Positions 61,301 to 64,000 of a stretch of 64,000 nucleotides of DNA are shown here, in pieces. The position numbers and the translations under genes are program-made. The number at the start of each line of letters is the position of its first letter. Position 1 is the first letter of the stretch. The notes under the pieces are model-generated. The model was not told where the DNA came from. It was given only the letters and a program-made list of their open reading frames with translations, and did not search any database. The stretch is from Meandrina meandrites (lineage: Eukaryota; Cnidaria; Anthozoa; Scleractinia; Meandrinidae): positions 19,591,722 to 19,655,721 of the forward strand of contig OY855915.1 of NCBI GenBank assembly GCA_963693305.1, in the 5' to 3' direction.

Positions 61301-63461
61301 GCAAAGGGCTACAGCTAATACAAAGCTTTCCATCTGCATTGTACTCTTGAAACTCTTGAATATGCCTTGAATGCTACACTGTAGGTAATATAATCTCAAT
61401 ATAATCATTTAGCAGGATATAATTATTTTACAGTAAACTACTCACCGGATCAATGACTTTTTCTGCTGCTACTTGTATTATGGCAAACTGCCAGGACAAC
61501 AGTGGCAAAGAGTCCACAGGACCCTGAAGATTAAAATACTCATGCAATTAATAAAATTTAGTTTCTTTATAATTATTTACTTTTACAAGTAGCAAAAGAA
61601 AATTTCTAAAAAAAGCACCCCAGCTATTACGGCAACTTTGAGCACAGTACTTTGGGGAGCACAGTACTTTAACAGCCTTCACTGTGGAAAATTAATAAAT
61701 AATTGAAAATAAACTGAACAAAGAAGTGTTAATTGCATGATACTGCAACATTAACCTACCTTTAAAGTGTGAGTGAAGAGGACCTCAAGCTCTGGCTTTA
61801 GTGTTAATATTAGAACCTACAGAGACATAAACCAGAAATCGCAATTTTGTTTGAAAGGAAAGGGTCAACCAATATTTAAGGCAGCATTGACAGGAAAAAA
61901 TAATGAGGAAATATTTACCTTGGTGAGTGTAGCTAATGCGAGCAGCGACTGTTCATACAATGGATGCTCCTTCATCCCTTCATGCATGTGAAGGGGAGCC
62001 ATTGTACACACTTCACCACGACTTTAAAGAATTAGAGAAAAAAAGGCAATTTAGAATAGATAGAGCACATATCTAACCAGCAATTATCAGAACTCCCAAC
62101 TCGCAGCTGCAACTCAAAACTCCACAACTCACAAAATCCCTGGTCCCTTACTTAATAAATAACAAAGTAAAATGAAGGACTATAGTTTTCTCTCCTTGAT
62201 GTGAAAAAAAAAATGGGAGCTAACAACAATCTTACAATTTAACATTTGCAGGTTCAAAGTTTTGTAATAAGTTTCCTTTTGCCCCTGTATAAAATAATCT
62301 TTTAAATTAAAAATAATGTGTGCACAGCTCTTGACCTACTTTTTTTCTATTTAAATTTACTACCTCTATAATAATGTATTGTATTTACATTTACAACACT
62401 GCAAGAACTACATAATTATACACATGACTGTATACTACATCTAGAGGTGATGTTCAGTAATTAGTAGAAAATAATATTCCATTAAAACAATTTTCAAAAA
62501 GCATTTTGTTTAGTACCTTCCTGAAAATAAACAAGTTGATTCATATGTCCGCATTCCAATAAGTCTCCTGTCAAAATATTATAATAGTCATTGTCAATGG
62601 TGATGTCCAGGGAACATGATTTTTATTTAGTTAAATATGATGTCCAGTTAGTAATTTAATTATAATTATTTATATTGATCTTCTCTAATATACTGTAAGT
62701 TAATAATAAAGCAATGAAATGATTGAGTCCATCAAAATATTGGCGGCCGGGAATCCTCAATCATTTCACAACAGAAACATTTAAAGAAAACTACATTTTA
62801 CATCTTTTACAGAAAGGCAATTGACCTCCTGACTTTTGACATACTTTAGAGCAACTTGGGCAATTTAGCCATTCAGGAACAATATTAGCTAAGAATGGCT
62901 GGTACATGTACCTCACTGCCTCGCGAACTGCATGATAGCATTTTACAGCAGAGTGCAGGATAGATACATTGTTAACCAAGCATGGGGAAGAATATTGGTC
63001 CCAGGTCTTAATATTATGTATCTTTGATATTATGCAGCTCTTTAGGTGTGTGCAGAAAAGATTGAAAGAGTGAGAGACAATATTCTCACAGCATGGTCCT
63101 CAATAAGAGATTTAGTAGTCGATCCAACACTTATTCTTGGACCAGCAATTAAAAGTACTGATTAGTTGATTATAGTTATTGGCCATTTAAAGTGTCCTAG
63201 TCATGTAGATATGAACAAATTCAAATTGGCTACTTGTAATTAGACACCCACCTCATCATACTGCACCAATTATGCAAAAAATAGGTACGTGCAGAACCAA
63301 TCAAAATTGAGAATTTCGTTATAGATGTATACGATTAATGATATAATCATACACATAGCAACAAAGCCTCATCAACTTATTGTTAATCCTTACTTGAAGC
63401 TAAGCACAAAAACGGATCCACCACTATCACTGCAGATTGCAATCGTAGGGTCATCTGTGAA
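10054..63461 (-). CDS. VPS8: VPS8, CORVET tethering complex subunit (5' end beyond the window)
   Basis: VPS8 is a CORVET-specific subunit that helps tether Rab5-positive early endosomes. Coding exons, 5' to 3': 63394-63461, 62517-62567, 61919-62021, 61760-61816, 61446-61523, 60287-60328, 59493-59573, 58401-58484, 49531-49617, 48824-48898, 48269-48304, 47799-47889, 47339-47385, 46752-46844, 46102-46148, 45411-45509, 45245-45285, 44502-44605, 43912-44001, 43428-43479, 43155-43264, 42041-42086, 41880-41953, 41405-41439, 40889-40967, 39823-39915, 39662-39718, 38962-39044, 38807-38891, 37790-37888, 36784-36873, 36345-36394, 35568-35712, 34998-35087, 33604-33670, 33142-33242, 32933-33011, 32402-32484, 30573-30653, 29850-30025, 13476-13638, 12711-12761, 12253-12336, 10054-10185. 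All junctions are GT-AG and the phases agree, giving 1,192 residues with no internal stop. From memory, human VPS8 (about 1,430 residues) matches in order. The first roughly 240 residues are missing. Confidence 0.93.
10316..10460 (-). mobile_element. 5'-truncated LINE 3' end
   Basis: On the minus strand this is a non-coding tail ending GTGCAATAAAATTGTTGTTG with a (TTG)n run, the tandem 3' end typical of CR1, L2 or RTE-type LINEs. The fragment lies in the last VPS8 intron. Its inner boundary is uncertain and could extend to about 10740. Confidence 0.5.
11826..12127. mobile_element. PIF/Harbinger-like MITE with TAA target duplication
   Basis: Terminal inverted repeats GGCCTGGTTTAAACGTCG..., about 37 bp and nearly perfect through TTTTACATGCGCCGAA, are flanked by TAA at 11823-11825 and 12128-12130. 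A 3-bp TAA duplication with GGCC-type ends is characteristic of PIF/Harbinger elements. Further copies of the AAACGTCGCAT motif occur inside. No transposase is encoded. Confidence 0.75.
13476..13638 (-). CDS. VPS8: VPS8 exon with second half of the RING-H2
   Basis: The exon supplies the remaining six zinc ligands, CGHVYHSEC and CFLC, so that with CAIC the order is C-C-C-H-H-C-C-C (RING-H2). A Ser/Lys-rich linker follows. It is preceded by a GTCCAG acceptor and followed by a GTATGATT donor. The RING of VPS8-type proteins lies at the C-terminus, as here. Confidence 0.9.
15087..16760. mobile_element. Inner element with CTTATTAACCGAGC termini
   Basis: Both ends carry CTTATTAACCGAGC in inverted orientation. 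Just inside lies a second inverted pair, TCGAGGGTCCAAAATAGG. The left end additionally has a perfect palindrome, GGGAGAATCTTGACC and its complement (15117-15148). Subterminal regions repeat GCGGGATGCGGGA-like units. The centre (about 15590-16015) is a diverged tandem array with an AGCAGGAGTTTCTCG motif and a GTGACTAACTTAGTACACATG motif. No coding sequence found. Confidence 0.6.
16431..16512. repeat. Two-copy 40-bp tandem duplication
   Basis: The unit starting TTGGTTTAGCCTAAGCTTAG at 16431 is repeated at 16471 with a single visible base change (TTGGTC). It lies inside the 15087-16760 element. Confidence 0.85.
16992..17146. mobile_element. Palindromic MITE
   Basis: The two arms begin TTCCATTTTGCCGTG and continue through TCTGTTCAGTTTT, GATCACAGA and GACGTCAAAATGTGGT with few mismatches. 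The arms are about 60 bp each and the loop is short. The copy could fold into one long hairpin. No ORF. Confidence 0.8.
18301..18323 (+). CDS. GGT: Probable first coding exon of GGT (23 bp)
   Basis: The exon encodes MRALRRK plus two bases of an Arg codon and ends at a GTGAGAC donor. It joins in phase to a strong acceptor (TCCCATCCCTTATCTCGTTAG) before 21497. The product is a short basic tail directly before the membrane segment, as expected for a type II protein. The alternative is an ATG at 21444 with no upstream exon, but that ATG lies in a diverged MITE copy. I prefer the spliced form; transcript data would settle it. Confidence 0.6.
18301..27735 (+). CDS. GGT: Gamma-glutamyltransferase (glutathione hydrolase proenzyme)
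   Basis: Type II membrane ectoenzyme that cleaves or transfers the gamma-glutamyl group of glutathione; an N-terminal nucleophile hydrolase that self-cleaves. Coding exons: 18301-18323, 21497-21969, 22551-22749, 23648-23952, 24891-25027, 25651-25841, 26729-26969, 27469-27735, all GT-AG and in phase, giving 611 residues (human GGT1 has 569). Visible features: a membrane segment at about residues 9-35, a Thr/Pro linker, [14 protein letters not shown], the substrate-binding Arg in [12 protein letters not shown], and the catalytic Thr in [14 protein letters not shown] (about residue 421). Also seen are [19 protein letters not shown], the Ser pair in RPQSS, and [13 protein letters not shown]. It ends KSGWAAGY like animal GGTs. 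The catalytic parts look intact. The whole gene lies within a VPS8 intron on the opposite strand. The exact paralogue (GGT1 or GGT5 type) is not resolved. Confidence 0.93.
20325..20790 (-). mobile_element. 5'-truncated LINE with reverse-transcriptase C-terminal tail
   Basis: The minus strand encodes a tail reading [26 protein letters not shown] and [12 protein letters not shown] before a stop near 20480. It is followed by a 3' untranslated region ending in an (ATT)n tail at about 20328. This resembles the C-terminus of CR1/L2/jockey-type LINE ORF2. Only about 95 codons remain, so it is a dead-on-arrival copy in the first GGT intron. Confidence 0.65.
21320..21472 (+). repeat. Diverged CACTACCTCT-family MITE
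   Basis: The order of motifs matches the better-preserved copy at 22785-22923: AGTACCTCT, GAACCTCTAATTTCA, AGGGGCATTGTTTGTG, CCTATTGTTCT and CCAATCATG. It ends immediately upstream of the GGT exon-2 acceptor. Confidence 0.5.
22000..22250 (-). mobile_element. tRNA-derived SINE
   Basis: Read on the minus strand from about 22246, an A-box-like GGTGGCCTAATGGTTA and a B-box-like GGTTCGAGCCCTGG precede a body ending near ATCCCATCCATGG. A similar body occurs at 26395-26700 and a fragment at 48600-48720. The element lies in a GGT intron; borders are approximate. Confidence 0.65.
22785..22923 (+). mobile_element. CACTACCTCT-family MITE
   Basis: Begins CACTACCTCTCTGGAACC and ends CCGAGAGGTAGTG, giving short inverted termini. 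The interior holds CATTCGCCCGCTGTAAACAC and AGGGGCATTGTTATGACC. It matches 40226-40360 closely in inverted orientation and 59807-59909 in direct orientation. No ORF. Confidence 0.75.
25400..25620 (+). repeat. G-rich tract plus two-copy tandem repeat
   Basis: A G homopolymer (about 25410-25430) is followed by two diverged copies, about 105 bp apart, of a unit running GTTGGGG, GAGGTC, TAAGC, GGGGT.ATTGAGACATCCC. It lies in the GGT intron before the catalytic-Thr exon. Confidence 0.6.
26395..26700 (-). mobile_element. Diverged tRNA-derived SINE
   Basis: The tRNA-like head near 26670-26697 (complement of CACTCACCATTAGGCCACCACG) and the body motif ATGGGATGC match the SINE at 22000-22250. Extra unrelated sequence near 26540-26640 suggests a later insertion or divergence. 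Confidence 0.5.
27105..27246 (+). repeat. Diverged CACTACCTCT-family MITE
   Basis: Shares GGGGGGCTATGGGCATTGTT, the spaced CATTGTTCT and the terminal CGGAGGGTAGTG with the better copies. It lies in the last GGT intron. Assignment is by motif order only. Confidence 0.4.
28571..28749. mobile_element. MITE with CCATATTGG blocks
   Basis: Ends ATAGACCGTTTTC and GAAAACGCTCTAT are inverted. Just inside lie TCGTGAC and TGACGTCA and the blocks GCGGCCATATTGG, CCAATATGGCCGCC and CCAATATGGCTGCC. No ORF. The flanks could include a TA duplication, but this is ambiguous. Confidence 0.7.
29850..30025 (-). CDS. VPS8: VPS8 exon with first half of the RING-H2
   Basis: The exon ends the solenoid and opens the RING finger with the first zinc-binding pair, CAIC, followed by an acidic stretch ending DDILIF. 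It stops after two bases of an Arg codon (AG) that is completed 16.2 kb away at 13638. The left flank has a good donor (GTAAGAAAC on the minus strand). Confidence 0.9.
30355..30470. mobile_element. Palindromic MITE
   Basis: The 30-bp arms, GAGAGAGTGTTTCATCACAT then TTCCAAACAC, are inverted perfectly or nearly so at 30440-30470 around a 55-bp loop. It lies between VPS8 exons 30573-30653 and 29850-30025. Confidence 0.8.
30573..42086 (-). CDS. VPS8: VPS8 exons for the main alpha-solenoid
   Basis: Eighteen exons (42041-42086 down to 30573-30653) encode the clathrin-heavy-chain-like helical region. Family signatures are [62 protein letters not shown] and [17 protein letters not shown]. The acceptor at 33242 (CTTCCAG) is chosen over a weaker upstream AG because only it keeps phase with the preceding exon. 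The 35-bp exon 41405-41439 and the exon 32933-33011 ([14 protein letters not shown]) were recovered by phase and similarity. Confidence 0.9.
30727..32032. mobile_element. 1.3-kb element with ~205-bp inverted repeats
   Basis: The left arm begins ACAAGCGTCAAGATTTTCG and runs through TAATGCATCTTGGGATATG, AAAGTGAGCACCACTT, CCGTAATTTTCC (complement) and GGCGCTA (complement) to about 30935. The right arm, about 31833-32032, is its inverted copy with about 10 percent divergence. The 900-bp centre has no ORF of note. Long arms suggest a foldback or MULE-like nonautonomous element. No exact target duplication was found. Confidence 0.75.
32045..32085. repeat. Short perfect hairpin
   Basis: AGAGACCTTACGGA (32045-32058) is inverted exactly at 32072-32085 with a 13-base loop. 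It abuts the right end of the 30727-32032 element and may be part of another small palindromic transposon. Confidence 0.7.
33328..33447. mobile_element. Palindromic MITE
   Basis: The arms of about 37 bp contain CGTATAGCCGTCGCATTTGCC and its inverted copy, with a 45-bp loop. It sits between VPS8 exons 33142-33242 and 33604-33670. Confidence 0.8.
35449..35492. repeat. Palindrome GAGGTGTTATCCGCC type
   Basis: GGTGTTATCCGCC is inverted as GGCGGATAACACC around the loop TCAGCCTTCGGCCTC. A similar CGGCCT-centred palindrome occurs near 17755. It is probably the end of a transposon whose other border I cannot place. Confidence 0.6.
35845..36075. repeat. Dispersed repeat, copy 2
   Basis: Second copy of the 1265-1530 repeat, same orientation, sharing AGCCGGCACGAAGCGCGGG and GTGGCGCGAGATTTTT. 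It lies in the VPS8 intron between exons 36345-36394 and 35568-35712. Confidence 0.6.
36940..37675. repeat. Minisatellite, ~107-bp unit, about 7 copies
   Basis: GACCATTCAAATGAAAG recurs with spacing of 105-108 bases (near 37057, 37160, 37268, 37373, 37479 and 37586). It is followed in each unit by GAGCAG.ACTTTCATGTGGTACTG and TGGTTCTAACTTTTAAGTC. Units differ by point changes. The array fills most of the VPS8 intron between exons 37790-37888 and 36784-36873. Confidence 0.85.
38193..38400 (+). mobile_element. tRNA-derived SINE
   Basis: A tRNA-like head, TAGCTCGGCTGGTAGAGCA (A-box) and GGGTTCGAATCCTG (B-box), is followed by a body with TGTGGTGTGGTACCCG. The 3' half seems to merge with the oppositely oriented SINE at 38340-38501. 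Confidence 0.65.
38429..38501 (-). mobile_element. tRNA-like SINE head, 73 nt, intact acceptor stem
   Basis: The minus-strand 73-mer starts GGCTTCATAGCTCAGTTGG and ends TTCGAATCCCGTTGAAGCC. The 7-bp acceptor stem (GGCTTCA with TGAAGCC) is perfect and the T-arm nearly so, but the anticodon stem does not pair. It continues into a SINE body (CTGAAGTTTTTTCAGGCTTC and beyond), so it is a SINE head and not a functional tRNA gene. Confidence 0.6.
38655..38730 (-). mobile_element. tRNA-like SINE head
   Basis: Minus strand reads GGATCGCTTAGCTGTTGG, TTAGCTCAGTTGTTACACTC and CCGTGTTCAAGTTGC, giving A-box and B-box-like blocks at tRNA spacing. It is the third tRNA-derived unit within 550 bp, all in the VPS8 intron between exons 38807-38891 and 37790-37888. 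Confidence 0.5.
40226..40360 (-). mobile_element. CACTACCTCT-family MITE, inverted copy
   Basis: Nearly identical to 22785-22923 in reverse orientation: GGGTCGCCCACTACCTCTC at one end and AGAGAGGTAGTG at the other, with CATAACAATGCCCCTAGCC inside. The high similarity implies recent activity of the family. Confidence 0.75.
41740..41865 (-). mobile_element. tRNA-derived SINE
   Basis: The minus strand reads GAGGTCGAGTGGGTTTGGGC (A-box region) then GGGTTCAAGCCCTCC (B-box) and continues ACTAGCTGGATTTGTTC. The same head and body order is found on the plus strand at 44975-45130. It lies just beside VPS8 exon 41880-41953. Confidence 0.65.
42473..42925. mobile_element. Composite MITE with GGATATGAG palindrome, itself carrying an inner palindrome
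   Basis: The outer palindrome is TTATTCCACGAGCG...GTTGGATATGAG with its inverted copy near 42721-42760. Inside it is another inverted pair, AGCCTGCGAGCAGG and CCTGCTTGCAGGCT. The non-palindromic right part (TTTTATTAAAAACGCCC to CCATTGCTAGTTTTTAAT) is shared with the copy at 52299-52418 plus 57897-58033. No ORF. Confidence 0.75.
43155..49617 (-). CDS. VPS8: VPS8 exons for the propeller-solenoid linker and first helical repeats
   Basis: Thirteen exons (49531-49617 down to 43155-43264) encode the entry to the alpha-solenoid. Recognisable family segments are [37 protein letters not shown] and [18 protein letters not shown]. Exons are short (36-110 bp) and the introns are studded with palindromic MITEs, none of which touches an exon. 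Confidence 0.92.
44184..44274. mobile_element. 91-bp near-perfect palindromic MITE
   Basis: TAGTCTCCTTCGCAGCCGTT and the following TGTTTGAGCTCGTCACGCAA are inverted with only a few mismatches around a central AACGTT-rich loop. It could extrude as a single hairpin. Confidence 0.85.
44789..44901. mobile_element. MITE with 10-bp duplication ATCACTGGAC
   Basis: Inverted ends AGCCTGTTCTAG and CTGGAACAGGCT, then CTCTCGGTAGTTGGGGG inverted as CCCCCAACTACAGAGAG. ATCACTGGAC occurs at 44779-44788 and 44902-44911, apparently the target duplication. A 9-10-bp duplication would suit a Mutator-like origin. Confidence 0.75.
44975..45130 (+). mobile_element. tRNA-derived SINE
   Basis: The head GTGTGGCCGAGTGGGTTAGG and GGGCTCAAGCCCTC has tRNA-like boxes. 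The body ACTAGCTGGATTTGTTC and TTGGTCTGC matches the minus-strand copy at 41700-41865. Confidence 0.65.
45648..45798. mobile_element. Palindromic MITE with TACACCTTATTCC ends
   Basis: TACACCTTATTCCGAAATGG and the following CGGAAATACA recur inverted at the right end (CCGCTATTTTGGAATAAGGTGTA) with two or three mismatches. The length is 151 bp and there is no ORF. Confidence 0.8.
45864..45928. mobile_element. Small palindromic MITE
   Basis: TAGCCTGGGCCGCAGACG and CGTCTGCGATGCAGGCTA are inverted with a 28-bp loop. It lies 65 bases from the previous MITE. Confidence 0.65.
46308..46533. mobile_element. MITE with AACCTTCAGATCGGAGTACGAG ends
   Basis: The arms share GGAGTACGAGT and, outside it, AGG.ACCTT.AGAT in inverted orientation. 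Arms are about 30 bp and the loop about 165 bp. Non-coding. Confidence 0.65.
47519..47615. mobile_element. Palindromic MITE
   Basis: TTTAATAAATGAGC and GTGTTTTATCAAGT are inverted at the right end as ACTTGATAAAACAC and GCGAATTTATTGAAC. It lies between VPS8 exons 47799-47889 and 47339-47385. Confidence 0.75.
48551..48602. repeat. C homopolymer followed by (CA)n and (CCA)n
   Basis: Long C runs pass into ACACACACAC and CCACCACCA. Simple sequence in a VPS8 intron; homopolymer length may be unreliable in the assembly. Confidence 0.85.
49987..51985. mobile_element. 2.0-kb foldback (MULE-like) element, 9-bp target duplication
   Basis: The termini GGCATAGGGTAAAATATGG are perfectly inverted and the arms extend for 600-950 bp, covering the (TGGAC)-rich start, GCGGAGCGCTGTCAGTCAGA and AGAACCCTGACTGAGTGTCG blocks. 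CTTCGCAAT flanks both ends exactly (49978-49986 and 51986-51994). Long inverted repeats with a 9-bp duplication are characteristic of Mutator-like nonautonomous elements. No transposase ORF; the unique centre is about 51000-51340. Confidence 0.85.
50154..50310. repeat. (GTAG)n microsatellite, about 39 copies
   Basis: An uninterrupted tetranucleotide array occupies the left arm of the foldback element. The matching place in the right arm (near 51850-51880) has only a few interrupted CTAC-like units, so the array expanded after the element formed. Confidence 0.95.
52190..52230 (+). other. Possible degenerate hammerhead-like motif
   Basis: The sequence has a short stem GGCG/CGCC directly followed by GAAACG, the arrangement of stem II and the conserved GAAA of hammerhead ribozymes found in Penelope-like elements. 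The expected CTGATGA box upstream is replaced by a poor match (TGACAAT), so catalytic activity is unlikely. Confidence 0.25.
52299..52418. mobile_element. Left part of a MITE split by the LINE
   Basis: Contains the palindrome TTATTCCACGAGCGCGCG...TGATCTCATATCCAAC with CGCGAGTGGAATAA, then ATTAAAAACACCCAAAAGAAT, matching the uninterrupted copy at 42473-42925. It ends ATTGCAA at the LINE junction. The remainder of the copy continues after the LINE at 57897. Confidence 0.8.
52462..52471 (+). promoter_or_regulatory. YY1-like AAGATGGCGG near the LINE 5' end
   Basis: AAGATGGCGG lies 43 bases inside the element. The core AAGATGG matches the animal YY1 consensus, and the human L1 5' end has a YY1 site used for accurate start-site choice. 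The functional parallel is an inference. Confidence 0.4.
52518..53396 (+). CDS. ORF1: LINE ORF1 protein
   Basis: ATG 52518 to TGA 53396 encodes 292 residues. Upstream the frame is open but has only a GTG. The protein has a basic disordered start ([13 protein letters not shown]), a long heptad coiled coil (residues about 40-140, [14 protein letters not shown] and later [12 protein letters not shown]), then an RRM-like and C-terminal RNA-binding part with [22 protein letters not shown] and [15 protein letters not shown]. This architecture is that of L1-type ORF1p trimers, which coat the RNA and act as chaperones. No zinc knuckle is seen. Confidence 0.85.
   Translation: MSAKRKTRSPLQTGVSISPADKKTRNNSEESGSSCDIVFDALDMAENVAAKLDLIMERLEKLSLIESRLDSMASTMANIESTLSRLDADVTVLKEEAGKRDKKVNELEKSINYTEEDVAEMQKDLYDHKAQLDKCKKDLLYLEAYSRRENVKIFGVPESTGSENASEPEDTKTIVYNFLEQELQIENSRAKYEFQRVHRLGKPNPTSSRPIIVRFLRFTDKEEVMSEARKKLKDKDYFMYDDIPKDLYDLRKQQKEKFKQARDKGYRVHFSKAHPDQLFVNGKFLPPDQPLE
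53912..57685 (+). CDS. ORF2: LINE ORF2: AP-endonuclease and reverse transcriptase
   Basis: I start at ATG 53912 ([15 protein letters not shown]), 515 bases after ORF1; an in-frame upstream ATG would add a hydrophobic stretch untypical of the family. 1,257 residues. Endonuclease motifs: LSLNARGI, the catalytic Glu in [29 protein letters not shown] and SDHSAV. Reverse transcriptase motifs: [40 protein letters not shown] and the catalytic AFADDLTTF (an FADD variant), then [12 protein letters not shown] and KILGVHF. A C-terminal [18 protein letters not shown] zinc-knuckle-like block follows, as in L1 and Tx1 elements. All catalytic acidic residues are present, so it may encode an active retrotransposase. 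Confidence 0.9.
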   Translation: MANYNFNLLSLNARGIRDHFKRKSIFTWVKQHNADIVFLQETYSTPDIENEWKFQWQGKMLFAHGTNHSRGVLILFNSELQFEIKNQHIDTEGRYILVEATIQDSPFLLVNLYAPTKSREQCKFFEDVKSALDELDVDPDCEIIIGGDFNTHLNPTLDNLGGRIETKPSVRKIEELMMAYDLIDIWRIHHPDKKSFTWTQKKPFIRRRLDYWLISSATQDDVSKTEIIPAIKSDHSAVTLLLNSLDKQSHGPSYWRFNSSLLEDSSYVERISLKYSEWLDEFKEVVDKRVLWDLVKYRIRSFTIKYSKEKAKERRARLAEAEKKVKRCELICDNDPSPNNVNDLEAAKHEYDLLHDYIVRGCIVRSRINWYENGEKNSKYFLNLEKTRRGKTAVRRLYDSAGKITVNPKFIINELRDYYQELYSNHDFEEGEEFASDFLENSNIPTLSNNSMMICEGLLTCAECFEALKKFPNGKSPGNDGLTAEFYKTFWNLLGQQLTDSLNYSFEHGELSTSQKQAIIKLIDKKDRGRRYIKNWRPISLLNVDMKIASKALALRLEKILPEIIQADQYAYVKGRTIFDAIRTIDDIMEFTKSQQLSGLMVAFDFEKAFDSLSWSFLFRALQSFNFGESFIRWVTVLYCNISSCVLNNGFSSQLFDVRRGVRQGDPLSAYLFIIALEVLLVKIRSDDGIKGIVVDKEIKLAAFADDLTTFLRDVNSLENLSATLHRFGICSGLKLNAEKTEALWLGTCHDSDQPLLAGIDKVNKPIKILGVHFTYDLKKKQELNYDDTLRALSETLAGWKWRNLTLYGKIRVVKTFVIPKFMSRASLLCSTKKIIKELNSIIYRFIWKGCDKIKRLALISDYKNGGLRMPHIKTLIDTQRIICLKKYIEDYDSPWKHVLSFFLKDYGGKFFLYCNFNSADLPDHLPSFYRECLNVWSKLTAKPVESRDEVLKQILWNNQFVRVNGKPVFYKRLFSKGIIFISDILTNYGKLKPWPSFAATGLTFIDFFSLLGIFDSVPSPWRDLINSNGIPTASHGPPVMQHTLCLNGKSFSLDLISSKKLYWELVETIQVYPSARQKYTTLFNNHDLDWETIYVIPHVVTIDTNTRIFQYKILNRILYTNKSLYKMKIVSSPLCTFCHAPEESLEHLFCYCKHSIAFWKSVVLWLKSIDIDIDFLNDYDIIFGLVQKNLNWTLLNHIIIIGKQVIYANRLNNILPFLPQAITKIKYIESIERSIALKNNKLKSHDEKWKPIINFL
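57869..57874 (+). promoter_or_regulatory. LINE polyadenylation signal AATAAA
   Basis: AATAAA precedes the poly(A) tail (57877-57896) by two bases. It marks the 3' end of the LINE transcript. Confidence 0.75.
57897..58033. mobile_element. Right part of the LINE-split MITE
   Basis: Starts TATTTAAGCTCCCAGCTG and runs through GACGCGTATCGACTACGATA, ATATGAGCTCATATACCATT and CCATTGCTAGTTTTTAAT, matching the continuation of the uninterrupted copy near 42782-42920. Together with 52299-52418 it reconstitutes one MITE. Confidence 0.8.
58034..58075. repeat. Hairpin next to the split MITE
   Basis: GAGCGAATAGTCAA is inverted as TTGACTATCGCTC with a 15-base loop. Probably another small palindromic element. 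Confidence 0.55.
58401..63461 (-). CDS. VPS8: VPS8 exons for the end of the beta-propeller
   Basis: Eight exons encode the last part of the N-terminal WD40-like propeller. The first visible exon reads [18 protein letters not shown], a signature of VPS8 proteins. Later exons give [26 protein letters not shown] and [16 protein letters not shown]. Introns here hold a 75-bp-unit minisatellite (about 60560-61325) and a MITE (59807-59909). The preceding exon, expected to end just before FTDD, is not in the remaining 63462-64000. Confidence 0.9.
59807..59909 (+). mobile_element. CACTACCTCT-family MITE, internally deleted
   Basis: Matches 22785-22923 in order (CACTACCTCTCTAGAACC, CATCTGCCCACGGTAAACAC, CCGAGGTAGTGGGCAACCC) but lacks the AGGGGCATTG section. 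It lies in the VPS8 intron before exon 59493-59573. Confidence 0.65.
60560..61325. repeat. Minisatellite, ~75-bp unit, about 10 copies
   Basis: TTGCATGCCTATAATACTAG and the following TATGATAGG.CTGCAATGTGTG recur at roughly 75-base spacing from about 60586 to 61261, joined by ACAGC.ACATAGCTCTCTG. Two sub-types alternate (AGGTCTGCAATG and AGGTCCGGAATG), suggesting duplication of a higher-order unit. The array occupies the VPS8 intron between exons 61446-61523 and 60287-60328. Confidence 0.85.
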
Positions 63462-64000
63462 CTGTAAACGGTGCAAAGTTAATAGTATGTATATTTCATA
63501 GCAACTCATGACAACCCAATAAGTTGTGTAAAAACAAAACTTGTGTTCCAATTCCAACAAGTGAAAAATCTGTTTCCTTTTAAATGAATACAGTTCTGCT
63601 TGCCACTGAGAGAAAAGAGGAATTGGGTGGGGGGGGGGGGGGGGGGAATGTAATATCATTGTGTTGTTCTACGAAGTATCCATACCCCTCCCACAGAAGG
63701 GTTTTATGGTTCAGCTCCTGCCCACTCCTGCCCACTCCTACCCACCTCCAAAATTTCCAAGAGCCTTTCTTGGGGTGAGGATGGATATGTGTACCGGTAC
63801 TTCCTTGAAATGCACAATTTAACATTCTGATACAGGCCTTAAAATTATTGGTTAAGAAAGAGGGAAGGCTTACATGCAAAAAAGTAAATTATTTATCCAC
63901 ATGGAAGAACACTCAGGAACTCATTAGAAAGTGTCTAGCATCAAAGGGGAGGAAAACTGGACAGTCCAGAGAAAAACCCTTGAAGTGAGAATGATAGCCA
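63462..64000 (-). other. Partial VPS8 intron at the right edge
   Basis: No upstream VPS8 exon was found here. The stretch contains a G homopolymer (about 63628-63647) and pyrimidine-rich DNA. The open frames here are non-coding. Confidence 0.6.

Overview
This is eukaryotic, intron-rich, AT-rich genomic DNA packed with short inverted-repeat transposons and tRNA-headed SINEs. Two recognisable metazoan genes with GT-AG introns, together with the repeat style, suggest a cnidarian, probably an anthozoan such as a stony coral. That placement is an inference; no marker in the window fixes the species.

Left edge to 10 kb: a single CUB-domain exon on the minus strand at 17-312 belongs to a gene running off the left edge. 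A stretch without recognisable genes follows, holding a SINE and MITEs. An intronless 331-residue ORF of unknown function lies at 5908-6903 on the plus strand, and then about 3 kb of repeat-rich DNA.

10 kb to the right edge: one very large minus-strand gene, VPS8, the CORVET tethering subunit of early endosomes. I could join 44 consecutive coding exons by hand from 63461 down to the stop at 10054, all in consistent phase. They give 1,192 residues: the last part of the N-terminal beta-propeller, the alpha-solenoid and the C-terminal RING-H2. The first exons lie beyond position 64000.

Two VPS8 introns are exceptional. The 16.2-kb intron at 13639-29849 cuts the RING finger in half and contains a complete gamma-glutamyltransferase gene on the opposite strand (18301-27735, eight coding exons, 611 residues). 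The 8.8-kb intron at 49618-58400 contains a 2.0-kb foldback element with a 9-bp target duplication, and a full-length 5.5-kb L1/Tx1-like LINE with two open ORFs and a poly(A) tail. The LINE sits inside an older MITE.

Smaller introns carry at least fifteen palindromic MITEs, several tRNA-headed SINEs, two minisatellites (about 75-bp and 107-bp units) and truncated LINE tails. VPS8 acts in endosomal tethering and GGT in extracellular glutathione breakdown. Their overlap is physical nesting; the sequence gives no evidence that they work in one pathway.
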